Assembly (NCBI GenBank): GCA_032719365.1
Contig: CM064866.1
Span: forward strand, 10,459,781 to 10,523,780
Origin: Prinsepia uniflora
Taxonomy: Eukaryota > Streptophyta > Magnoliopsida > Rosales > Rosaceae
Length of the DNA stretch: 64,000 nucleotides
Direction of reading: 5' to 3'
Part shown: positions 1 through 11,800 of the stretch, one piece after another
Numbering within the stretch: the stretch's first letter is position 1
Layout of the letters: the number at the start of each line of letters is the position of its first letter
Position numbers and translations under genes: made by a program
The notes under the pieces: model-generated
Databases searched by the model: none
Told to the model about the DNA's origin: nothing
The model's input: only the letters and a program-made list of their open reading frames with translations

Positions 1-1
1 A

Positions 2-156
2 CAGAGGGTAGAGCACCCATTTGCCCCTTCCAATCTTTTTGTTTAAGGCATTAATTAATTCCTTTGAATCTGCTTCAAAAAACACTTTATTGAAACCAAT
101 TGAGCTTGCAATCTTTACACTCTCCATCGCAGTCAAAGTCTTGGCTTTGAGGGTGG
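2..156 (-). pseudogene. RNase H-like domain fragment
   Basis: The minus strand reads about 51 residues without a stop. They resemble the middle of the plant RNase H-like (RVT_3) domain: an alanine-rich helix with a TAMESVKIASSIGF stretch, then KVFFEADSKELINAL, which fits the family pattern of hydrophobic strand, E-x-D-S and helix. The C-terminal part would lie left of the window, and the N-terminal part is cut off by the LTR starting at 177. It could come from a LINE or from a domesticated RNase H-like gene; the sequence cannot decide. It is unrelated in orientation to the similar fragment near 41.2 kb. Confidence 0.5.
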
Positions 157-176
157 AGTTGGCTCGTCACTTGAAT

Positions 177-1859
177 TGTAACGACTCGGAAAATCAAAAA
201 AGGCAATTTTGGAAATTTACAAAAGAAACTGATAATTTTTCCTTTAAAGGTAAAAAAGTTGACTTTTTACTCTTGATACTTTTTCGATTTTTCGTGAGGA
301 CTATTATGTATACTTCAAAATCCTAATTAGGTAGACAAACAGGAAGTCAAATTTGGAGATCAAATGAGTTCGTTATAGATCTAAATTAATTAGGGGTATT
401 TTGGTAATTTCCTAAGTAAAGATATTTTTGCTAATTTCATAAAATGGTAACAAGTGTGCTTATCATTTTCCCCCTTATATCTTTGTGTGTACCGGCATAG
501 TATTTTTTTTGGGGTGTGTGTGTGTTTTATATTATGTGTTAAACCCAAAACCAAAAGGGATGAAAAACAGTGAAGGGAGAAAAGGGGAAGAAAGAACCAG
601 AAAGGGATAAGGAAAGAGAGAAAAGGAAAGAAAGGAAAGAGGAAAGAAATAAAGAGGAATTGGAACGGGGAAGAACAAAAATTTTAAAAACCCAGAAGAA
701 AAAAAAATCTGAACCCATGAACCTTGGAATTGGGTTTTGTCGATTGGGATATTGATTATTCGGATTAAGATTATAAACCTCTTCCTGGAACTACTATGAG
801 TTGAACCATAAGGAATTCGAGAAGTCTAATCTAGAACGAACCCAAATTGAGTGTGAAATTGAATCGCGAAGCTTGAACATTTTCAAGGAATTAAGGTGAG
901 CTTGATTATCGAATTGGACTTATAATTGTGTTTCTGGGTTAATTTCGAGTAGGCTAGGAGTTTAATTGTTGGTTAAGAATTGGAAGGAATTGGAAACGGG
1001 TCACAAAACCGGGTCAGGACTTGAGTTGTAGACCCGCTCAAGGAAGAAGGCGACTAAGCCAGCGACTGCACTTGCAGGCACATGAGGCCTAATCGCAAGG
1101 AATGTGGGTGGCGTGTGCCACATCATCTCGAGATGCAATCAACACGTTTTTCAATGTAACTATTATTATTGACATTTTGGTATGATTTTCTAGTCGATCG
1201 AGTATCGTCACGGGGTAGTTTTGGGTGTCTGAAGCGTTATGTGTAGGTTTTTAATTCGTATTTAATCCTGAAAATAGGGGATTTATATGTAAGATTATTT
1301 GTGACATTAGTGACCATTGGTGGTGATTTATGATAGGCAGTACAACTACCGGTATTACGGATGACACTCAGCTAGGAATTTAACTACGAGACGGTGTCTG
1401 AGTGAACTTTGCTTTTATAAATTATTATGCATGCATAGCTAAATATTTTAATTTTCTTATTGCATGATTTATGTTACAATGGTTTGATTAAGATTTCTAA
1501 ATTATTATTTGATGACTTCAGATTTATTGATTGGTTATGATCACGTATTTTACGATTTTTTGTGAAAACTGTATTTTGGGCTTATGTTCGAGTTTGAATG
1601 TGTTTTGGCTTGGTATTAAGGTTGTGATATGTGTTACATGAGTTGCTTGGTTTTGTGAAGTGTTCACGATAGTCATCCTCGTGTGATACTAGTACGATCT
1701 GGATGCTGTATTAGTGCAATTCTTAGACATGATGCGTAAGTGCAATTTTCGGAGATACTATTATAGTATGGACGGTGCTACATGCAGTTCCCAAGTGTGT
1801 TCAGATATTGCGTTAGTACAGTTCCCGGACTTGACCCAAATGGTGCTACATGTAGTTTT
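177..1859 (+). repeat. Element F (gypsy) LTR, left part
   Basis: Begins TGTAACGACTCGG, the plant gypsy LTR start shared by the other LTRs here, and runs on the plus strand until interrupted by element D. The rest of the LTR lies at 34752-35524; the join is bracketed by GTTTT (1855-1859 and 34752-34756). Without the insertion the LTR is about 2.45 kb. A strongly purine-rich stretch lies at about 569-690. The LTR core motifs seen in younger families are recognisable but decayed (CTGAGTGAAC near 1397), which fits this being the oldest layer. The start is clear, but no matching 3' LTR was found in the window. Confidence 0.75.
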
Positions 1860-2150
1860 TGACAAGACCCATCCCGATTATCCCTCGATAATCGTGAAAG
1901 ATCTTGCTCCCGTCTGACAATCAGTTTAAAGTACCAAAAGTAACCTTACATATATTGTCAGGACCCACCCCGGTTTCACCCCGAAACCCGAGGTAAATCC
2001 TGCTCCCGTCTGACCACCTGAAACATAACCAAAGTAAACTCACGATAAACCGCCAAACTACACAGTCAGACGCAGGAGAAACTTTAACACATCCCGAAGG
2101 CAAGTTTTACAGAGCATAGTTCTGAATACAACAGACAGAAAACTGGTAAC

Positions 2151-5100
2151 TGTAACGCCCCGGAAATTTAGAAAATGTAATTTTGTAACATAATGAATAA
2201 ATGACGTTTTTACCCTTGTGAATAGCATGGTCAAATTGTTGACTTTTTGATTGGTGAATCAAACGGATGTTGACCGATGACCGTGACGTAGTTCGGGACG
2301 TCACGAGTCCATAGACAGGTGGCACGCCCAATTCCGACAATCTGGGAAAAAGTTATGACGTTCGGAAGCCCAAGGGCATTTTCGTAATTTGGGCGAAAAT
2401 GGGGGAAAATGTTGACTTTTTGTTTGCCAACTAATTTTCATACGATTCGAAGACCGTTAGGTAGGTCTCGATGCCCGGAGTACAACGATAGGCGGCACGT
2501 CGAAAACGGAGTTCGGTTACGAACGTTACGGGTCACGGAAGGCTAGGGGCAAAATGGTAATTTGTCCAACCAGGGGCAAAATGGTCTTTTAACCTTGATC
2601 AGCCCAGGACACCTGTCTTTTGTCTGATTCTCACCCCAGGAAACAAGGAATCGGGTCTTAAGGGAGAACATAATCATATGGCTTTAGACGTAATTCCCTA
2701 AATTGGGGTTTGTCCTAATCATGCCAAATTAACATCAGATAACACCCATTTGTCTCAGCCTCATTATGATTTGTGTAATTGAGAAACCGAATTGAGAGAA
2801 ATTGAACTCGAGAGACTGAGAGGTGACGGGTACAACCAGTTCGAAAATCCTTGAAATTGGGCAAAAATCGAATTCGGATTTGGGAGCCAGGAGAGGAGCA
2901 ATTGAGGATTCCATTAAGTTGCTAGGATCAAAACTAAAAGCTTTGCAACAAAAACGAGAAGAATTCGTGTCGAATTGAGGAAGAACAGACGCTGCCATGG
3001 CTGCCAAAAATCGACCTTGAGTTCAGATACTTAGAGGTAAGCTCGTTTGAAATTGATCATGGAAAATTGTTCCTTATACTCTCACGATGCTAACCATATG
3101 GATTAATTGAAAAATCAGGCACGGAATCGTGAAATCCGAATAGGAGACCCGTCGAATTTCGATCGTGAGTCGTGAAGATTTGGACCTTACTTGAGGTAAT
3201 TGAATTCACAGAACTAAAATGAAGTTGGAGTAGATGAGATCAATTGAAAGAACGGATCGATTTGAGGTCGAATTGACTGAGATTGCATCGGATCCTATCG
3301 CGGGTATTTCAACCTGTTTATCAGACAAACGGGCGAGAACGATGCACTGTAGCTGTACTGTGCTAGGCGCGTAGGGAGGATTCCGGCAAAGTGTTCAACA
3401 TGAAACTTGATGTTCTCGATGATACGAACCTATCCGCGTTGGTTTCGGGTCAATCGGATATGGTTTCAGTGTAGTTCCGAGTACCCGACACGTTTAAATT
3501 ATATTAAAATAATATTATAAAATTTCGACAATTAGGGGATTCCTGTTTAAGGATTATATGATAGTCTAGTAACCTTAAATCACTTTGTTTGACAGGCTGG
3601 AATATTCCCGGGACTTCGGAGGAAAACGAACAGCTCGAGGCTGAACAATCGGGACGGTGTGTGTGAGTGGACTTTTGGTTTTCTAACTATGATGCATGCA
3701 TATATGGTTTAAAATGCTTATTTATATGATTTTCTATGATTTGACATGATTGATGCTTTGATTCGGTGATTTCTCGATTTTCTCGACTTTATGATTATTA
3801 TATTATTATATTCTTGCACGATTTTCGAGAAATCATGAAATTGGTTAAAAATGATATTGTGGGCGTGAGAACCCAAGTAAATAATGATTTTGACTCGGAT
3901 TTGGAGTTACATGTGAATTTGATGATTTTTGGTATTCTCGTGATTTTGTGATTATTTTAATCAGTCTTTCGGACACGTTTCACGAGGAACGTGCAAATGA
4001 TGTTTTGACTTGGGATATGAGTCAGGAAATTGAAAATGATATTTGGACTCGGATTATGAGTCAGTGATTGATTTTATGAATTTACGTGATCGTGGCAACT
4101 CGGGTTTACGGTTGCACGGATTTACGTGAAATTGATATTTTGGGGTTGGGATCCAATGGAATTGTGTTTCTGATTGGATTTGTATTTCCATGTGATTATA
4201 TGATGATATTGATGATTTTATAAAGTAAATCGGGACTTGGTTAATTTGGGGCTGAGACCCTGTGTCGATATGTGATTTGATTTTCTATGCAACTGTTTTC
4301 ACTGGTTTTTGTGATGGTGATATGTTGCGGATATTTAAGGCTTTCGGGAGAAAATATGTTTTTCCCCGGAGTGCACCCTGGAGATAACGCTCGCCTTCGG
4401 GATGGAAGTGTTTACCCCGAAAAGGTCACGTAGCACGATCTTTGTCTTGCAGCCCAGGGGAGGCTTGACTCAGATCAGATGTGCTGGATTATATGGATCG
4501 GTAAGTGATGTGTTCACTAGATCTGGATTGCCGGCTTGTGATGTGTTCACAGCGGCGGATGCTCGGATTTTGAGCGGTCCTTGAGCCTATTGATATGCAC
4601 GCGTTGCAGGGATAAAACGTGACTCTAAGCAACAAGATATGGATATAAGTCCCGTGATTTTGTGGAAATTGTTTTGATTGATCCTCTGAACGTATTTAAT
4701 TGATTTCCTATTATTACTCGTGTTTTATGATACGCATGCATGTTTATGAAAACTGGAGGGTAAGAAATGTATTTTGGCAAATGTTTTTATAAGAGGTTAT
4801 TTTTGTCCACTCACACCTTTATTGTTTTATGCACCCTCCAGGCCAGTGTACAGGTACGAGGGCTAAAAACGAGGCAAGCGAGGCAAAAGAATAAATAGAC
4901 CGTTGCGCACTCAGACATTCTACAGAGTAGGAATTTGACCCCTATCTGTAACGGTACCTATGCTCTGTATTGTCTTTGACTAGTCAAACTTGTGACGTCA
5001 TTGGTCTGTAAAACTTAACTATCCCTTGTCTGACAATGTTTTCGGGATTTGTTGTGTGTTGTATGTATATAAGTTTGGTTACTTTCGGAAATTTTTAGTT

Positions 5101-5162
5101 ATTGTCAGACGGGAGCAGGATTCATCACGACTATCGAGGGATAATCAGGATGGGTCTTGTCA
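2151..5162 (+). mobile_element. Solo LTR B1 (gypsy)
   Basis: A 3,012-bp plus-strand LTR from TGTAACGCCCCGG to GGGTCTTGTCA with perfect TSD GTAAC at 2146-2150 and 5163-5167. No internal region. Its sequence is close to B2 and, more distantly, to element D's LTR. A TATATAAG box lies at 5066-5073, about 90 bp from the end. Core motifs: GTGAGTGGAC 3663-3672, CTGGAGGGT 4753-4761, GTCCACTCAC 4805-4814, ACCCTCCAG 4833-4841. Compared with B2 it has lost the GC-rich palindrome near 3372. Confidence 0.93.
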
Positions 5163-5445
5163 GTAACTATAAACACGCACACGGAAAACTTTACAACACT
5201 CCGGGATCCCTTTCGCGACTTCTATGCCTCAGACGCTACCTCGACGCTGAAACCCCGCTCTAGCTCCACAACCTGGAGGGCAATTTAAAAACCAGAAAGT
5301 GTGAGTGGACCATAAATCAAAGAAAAGTTTCCAAAACCATTAATAAAAAAAACCGGGTTTGGCCCTCCGTTTTGAAACCACATGCATAACCTAGTTATTA
5401 AAACAGTTATCAATCACGTAAACCTCATCATAAAAACAGAAACAC

Positions 5446-8400
5446 TGTAACGCCCCGGAAATTTAGAAAATGTAATTTTGTAACATAATGAATAAATGAC
5501 GTTTTTACCCTTGTGAATAGTATGGTCAACTTGTTGACTTTTTGATTGGTGAATCAAACGGATGTTGACCGATGACCATGACGTAGTTCGGGACGTCACG
5601 AGTCCATAGACAGGTGGCACGCCTAATTTCGACAATCTGGGAAAAAGTCATGACGTTCGAAAGCCCAAGGGCATTTTTCGTAATTTGGGCGAAAAGGGGG
5701 AAAATGTTGACTTTTTGTTTGCCAACTAATTTTCACACGATTCGAAGACCGTTAGGTAGGTCTCAATGCCCGGAGTGCAACGACAGGCGGCACGTCGAAA
5801 ACGGAGTTCGGATACGAACGTTACGGGTCACAGAAGGCTAGGGGAAAAATGGTAATTTGCCCAACTAGGGGCAAAATGGTCTTTTGGCCTTGATCAGACT
5901 TGTCCTTTGTCTGATTCTCACCCCAGGAAACAAGGAATCGGGTCTTAGGGGAAAACATAATCATATGGTTTTAGACATAATTCCCTAAATTGGGGTTTGT
6001 CCTAATCATACCAAATTAACACCAGATAACACCCATTTGTCTCAGCCTCATTGTGATTTGTGTAATTGAGAAACCGAATTGAGAGAAATTGAACTCGAGA
6101 GACTGAGAGGTGACAGGTGCAACCAGTTCGAAAATTCTTGAAATTAGGGGGAAATTCGAATTCGGGTTTGGGAGCCAGGAGAAGAGCAATTGAGGATTAC
6201 ATTGAGTTGCTAGGATCAAAACGAACATCTTTGCAACAAAAACGAGAAGAAATCGTGTCGAATTGAGGAAGAACAGACGCTGCCATGGCTGCCAAAAATC
6301 GACCTTGAGTTCAGATACTTAGAGGTAAGCTCGTATGAAATTGATCATGGAAAATTGTTCCTTACACTCTCACGATGCTAACCATGTGAATTAATTGGAA
6401 AATTAGGGACAAAATCGTGAAACCCGTATCGGAGACCCGTCGAAGTTCGATCGTGAGTCGTGACGTTTCAGACCTTAATTGAGGTAATTGACTTCACAGA
6501 ACTGGAATGAAGTGGGATTAGATGAGATCAGTTGAAAGAACGAATCGATTTAAGGTCGAATTGACTGAGATTGCATCGGATCCTACCGCGGGTATTTCAA
6601 CCCGTTTATCAGACAAACGGGCGAGAACGAGGCACTGTAGCATGTACTGTGCTAGGCGCGTGGCTTTCACGCGCAGCCGCTTGCGGCGGCGCGTGACGGC
6701 GCGTGGAGATGATTCCGGCAAAGTGTTCAACACGAAACTTGATGTTCTCGATGATACGAACCTATCCGCGTTGGTTTCGGGTCAATCGAATATGGTTTCA
6801 GTGTAGTTCCGAGTACCCGACACATTTAATTTATATTAAAATAATATTATATAATTCCGACAATTAAGGGATTCTTATATGAGGAAAATATGATAGTCTA
6901 GTAACCTTAAATCACTTTGTTTGACAGGCTGGAATATTCCCGGGACGTCGGAGGAAAACGAACAGCTCGAGGCTGAGCAATCGGGACGGTGTGTGTGAGT
7001 GGACTTTTGGTTTTCTAACTGTGATGCATGCATATATGGTTTAAAATGCTTTATTATATGATTTTCTATGATTTGACATGATTGATGCTTTGATTCGGTG
7101 ATTTCTCGATTTTCTCAGTTTTATGATTATTATATTATTATATTTTGGCACGATTTTCGAGAAATCATGAAATTGGTTAAAAATGATATTGTGGGCCTGA
7201 GAACCCAAGTAAATAATGATTTTGAATCGGATTTGGAGTTACATGTGAATTTGATGATTTTTGTATTCTCGTGATTTTCTGATTATTTTAATCAGTCTTT
7301 CGGGCACGTTTTACGAGGAACGTGCAAATGATGTTTTGGGCTAGGCCCGGATTGAAAATGATGTTTTGACTTGGGTTATGAGTCAGGAAATTGAAAATGA
7401 TATTTTGACTTGGATTATGAGTCAGTGATTGATTTTATGGATTTACGTGATCGTGGCAACTCGGGTTTACGGTTGCACGGATTTACGTGAAAATGATATT
7501 TTGGGCTTGGGACCCAATGGAATTGTGTTTCTGATTGGATTTGTATTTCCATGTGATTATATGATGATATTGATGATTTCGTATTTATAAAGTAAATCGG
7601 GACTTTGGTTAATTTGGGGCTGAGACCCTGTGTCGATATGTGATTTGATTTTCTATGCAACTGTTTTTCACTGGTTTTTGTGATGATGATATGTTGCGGA
7701 TATTTAGGGCTTTCGGGAGAAAATATGTTTTTCCCCGGAGTGCACCCTGGAGATAACGCTCACCTTCGGGATGGAAGTGTTTACCCCGAAGAGGTCACGT
7801 AGCACGATCTTTGTCGAGCAGCCGAGGGAGGCTTGACTCAGATCAGATGTGCTGAATATACATATATCGGTAAGTGATGTGTTCACTAGATCTGGATTGC
7901 TGGCTGGTGATGTGTTCACAGCGGCGGATGCTCGGATTTTGAGCGGTCCTTGAGCCTATTGATATGCACGCGTTGCAGGGATAAACGTGACTCTAAGCAA
8001 CAAGATATGGAAATAAGTCCCGTGGTTTTGTGGAAATTGTTTTGATTGATCCACTGAACATATTTAATTGATTTCTTATTATTACTCGTGTCTTATGATA
8101 TGCATGCATGTTTGTGAAAACTGGAGGGTAAGAAATGTGTTTTGGTAAATGTATTTATCAAACTTTATTTTGTCCACTCACACCTTTATTGTTTTATGCA
8201 CCCTCTAGGCCAGTGCACAGGTACGAGGGCTAGAAACGAGGCAAGCGAGGCAAAAGAATAAATAGACCATTGCGCACTCAGACACTCTACAGAGTAGGAA
8301 TTTGACCCCTATCTGTAATAGTACCTATGCTCTGTATTGTCTATGACTAGTCAAACTTGTGACGTCATTGGTCTGTAAAACTTAACTATCCCTTGTCTGG

Positions 8401-8531
8401 CAATGTTTTCGGGATTTTTTTGTGTGATGTATGTATATAAGTTTGGTTGCTTTCGGTAAATTTTTAGTTATTGTCAGACGGGAGCAGGATTCATCACGAC
8501 TATCGAGGGATAATCGGGATGGGTCTTGTCA
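5446..8531 (+). mobile_element. Solo LTR B2 (gypsy), sibling of B1
   Basis: A 3,086-bp plus-strand LTR with the same termini as B1 and perfect TSD AACAC (5441-5445 and 8532-8536). It sits in the same host LTR and the same orientation, 283 bp downstream of B1 (B1 TSD included). TATATAAG lies at 8434-8441. Core motifs: GTGAGTGGAC 6995-7004, CTGGAGGGT 8121-8129, GTCCACTCAC 8172-8181, and ACCCTCTAG 8200-8208 (one mismatch). The GC-rich palindrome is intact at about 6656-6706. Different TSDs show B1 and B2 are two separate insertions and not a duplication. Confidence 0.93.
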
Positions 8532-8621
8532 AACACCATCATCTCATAAGCATCATAAAAATCTTATCAGAAAACATAAGTACCAAGCCATAACCAACCG
8601 ATCAAACCTGCTGGATCTATC

Positions 8622-8832
8622 TGAGTCTTTAAACTACCGAGTCTTTAAACTCAATCCAGGCCTCAATAATATCCGAGTCTTTAAACTCCCGAGTCTTTAA
8701 ACTCAATAGGCCTACGGGGGAAATATCAATATATCCGAGTCTTTAAACTCCCGAGTCTTTAAACTCAATCCGGGTCTTTAAACCCAATCTGGGCCCGTCC
8801 TCCGTCAATCAATATCCGGGTCTTTAAACCCA
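8622..8832 (-). repeat. GAGT/GGGT hairpin array in LTR C
   Basis: On the plus strand there are six copies of GAGTCTTTAAACT-type units and two copies of GGGTCTTTAAACCC, separated by short linkers such as CCC or CAATCC. In each unit the first and last four bases are complementary (GAGT/ACTC or GGGT/ACCC). The first copy has a decayed arm. Matching arrays occur in A, D-free families E and G, and the terminal LTR. Confidence 0.8.
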
Positions 8833-11800
8833 ATAACCAGATCCAGCAAATCCAATCCAAAACCATTTGAAAACCATTTGAAAACCATTTCTAAATCCAC
8901 ATCCAAATCTGAATCCGAAATCACTGGTCCGAAGCCCTTCCGGCATCCAGAACCGTCATTCCGAACCCAAATCCGGAAATCTACTTTTCAACTTTAAAAC
9001 CAAATTCCACTTTCCGAAATCCAATTCTAAAACCGAAAACCCTTGATCACCGAAATCACGTTCCAAATCCATTTATAATCATTGAAAACCATTTATCATT
9101 TGAAATCCCAAAACCATAGCATCATAATCAGAAATCCACATTTCTCGTAAAACGTGCCAAATACGTTATTTCTCGAAAACCGTGCAATTATGCAAAACCA
9201 ACATCACATATTCAACAATCATGAAATCACATGTAAAATCATAAAACAATTATAGAAAAACAGTTATGCATGCTTAAGTTTAGAGAAGGGGACCACTCAC
9301 AGTACCAAGCCCTCAATCGCGTCCCGAACGTCTCGTACGTTCCTCTGCTTCCTCGGGAAGTCCACCTAATTTTCCCCAAAAATCCCCGGGTCCTAATCAT
9401 AACGAACTGGAACCCTAAACCTTCACCCTCGCGGAACTAACCTTAAACGACGTATGAACAACCCGAAACCAATTCCAACGGACTCGTCACAACACCTAGA
9501 CCAAAACCCATGTTGACAACTTCCTCAACCGCCGCCGCACATGCCCCCACGCGCCGCCCAAAGTGGCTGCGCTTGGCCCTCACGCGCCAGCTACAGTGCA
9601 TCATCTACCTCAAGCCGACCCGGTTCGAAATAGTTCCTACAAATCGAACCGGCATGAGCGGTTCTCTGCCGTACCTGCACCAAAACGGCTCCTCTCTTCA
9701 CCATCTTCATCGTCCCATCTTCAGCAATCCAGTCCCCTCACTCAAACACCTCGACACGGCCTAAAACCTGTCGACTCTAGCTCGAATAGAAACCCGTATT
9801 CTTCCCCTATTCTCTTCTCCGGCCACCCAGGTCTTCCCCCGTCACAGTGGCTACATTAAACCAATCTTAGGACCTCACTGAGTCTCACCCAAGTCACCAG
9901 AACCTTCGACTCAATCCCAGACTTCACGACTCAACGGTTGAAACAAAACGGAAATACAGAGAACGGCGGGTACTCTCCGTCGTTCTGGGCTCCGCCGTGC
10001 ACTCCTCCTCCATGGCTGCACAACCAGAAGACACCTAGGACCCTACAGAATTCCCTAGACCTCACTAGACTCCTCAATTCAACCCCTAAAGCCACGACTT
10101 GGCGTCTGAACCTAAACGGCAAAACAGCGCAAGTTAATGGGGATGAGGAATTACCTGTCCTCCGGTCGCCGTCGCGAGCTCCGCTGGGGCTAGTCGACTC
10201 CTCTCACCCCTCATGACACCACCACGAGTACAATTGCACCGTACACGGCCACACCACCCCCACGATCTCTCAATTCCTCCGTGTTTTTCTCTGATTTTTA
10301 CCCCTGGTTTTCCCGTGGCTCTCAACTCACCCACACACTGATTCCTTACCTCCCAACCTTCTCACTATCTCCCTCTCAATCTCTAATCACTCCTCACACA
10401 CTCACAAACTCACACCCTCACCAAACTTGATCGATTCCTCCCCAAATTCCCAGTCTCTGTTTTCTCTTTGGGTCGAAGAACAAACACGAACACACAGGCA
10501 CCCCCCAATTATTTGGACCGTGCACACGCCTAGAAGCCACTAGGCCCTTGCCACGGGTCACAATCCTCCCCTTCTCACTCACAACTGTCTTAATCTCAGC
10601 CCTCCATTTGTCCCTCTCTGTTGCACCAATCCCAGAGCACAAAGACCAAAATGCCCTTCCTTTTAAGCCAAAATTACGATCTTGCCATTCCCTTTCTAGA
10701 CCCGTAACTCACACATCGTAAGTCCGATGAATACGTGCCGCCTGTCATCGAAATCAGGACGATGAAATCTAGCTAACCATCCTAGGTCAAGGTGGAAAAC
10801 CCCGATCATACGAAAAGTCAACTTTTCCCCCTATTTTAACCAAATTACGGTTATGCCCTCAATCTTCCGAACATCATAACTTCCTCCTCGGATGTTGGAA
10901 TCGGGCGTGCCACATGTCTACGGATTCGTAACGTCCTAAACTACGTCATGGTCATCGGTCAAAACCCAATTGACCGCCCGAACTAAAAGTCAACTTTTTG
11001 CCCGAACTAAGGGCAAAATCGTCATTCTAAGCTAACGACCTTATCGGGACCAACTAACCACCCATTAAGCTCACTAATCTAATCTTAATCACGATATTAA
11101 CCCTAATTTCTGGGACGGGTCGTTACATATATACATAGAACAAAACAAACGATAAACATTGTCAGACAAGGGATAGTTCAGTGGTACAGGACTGTTGACT
11201 TCACAAGTTTGACTAGTCAACAGGTTTACAGAGCATAGGTAATATTACAAGTAAGGATCAAAATCCTACTCTGTAAGGTGTCTGAGTGCGCAACGGTCTG
11301 CTTATTCCTCTGCCTCGATACTAGCCTCAGTACATGTACACTAGCCTGGAGGGTACATAAAACATCAAAGGTGTGAGTGGACAAAAATAAAAGTTTAGAA
11401 ATACATTTATCAAAATACAGTCTTACCCTCCAGTTTCACAAACATGCATGCATATCATAAATCATAAGAAAACAAGGCACAAATATAAATCTCAAACATC
11501 AATAAAACCACAGAATCCATGTCCAATACATAGTCACGTTATCCCTGCAACGCGTACAAATCAATAGGCTCAAGGACCGCTCAAAATCCGAGCATCCGCC
11601 GCTGTGAACACATCACCAGCCGGCAATCCAGGTCGTCGTGAACATATCACCGACCGACCTCCATATCATCCAGCACATCTGGTCTGAGTCGAGCCTTCTT
11701 CGGCTGCATGACAATAGACCGTGCTACGTGACCTCTCCGGGGTAAACACTTCCATCCCGGAGGCGAGCGTTATCTCCAGGGTGCACTGTAACAACCCGTA

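Larger units (their letters stand above)
1956..11127 (-). mobile_element. Element C: gypsy solo LTR holding B1 and B2
   Basis: Minus-strand solo LTR running TGTCAGGACCC (1956) to GGGTCGTTACA (11127), flanked by perfect TSD TATAT (1951-1955 and 11128-11132). There is no internal region, so it is the product of LTR-LTR recombination. Its own sequence is 1956-2150, 5163-5445 and 8532-11127, about 3,064 bp. An array of GAGTCTTTAAACTC-type repeats lies at about 8622-8832 and a GC-rich CGCG palindrome at about 9544-9590. The family is the same as solo LTRs E and G. The small open frames within it have no recognisable domain. Confidence 0.92.

Noticed and set aside
570..755. Lysine/glutamate-rich 61-aa frame
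   Set aside because: Translation of a purine-rich stretch in LTR F.
8622..8832. CRISPR-like array
   Set aside because: Regular short repeats, but the spacers are short and related, the setting is a plant LTR, and no Cas genes exist.
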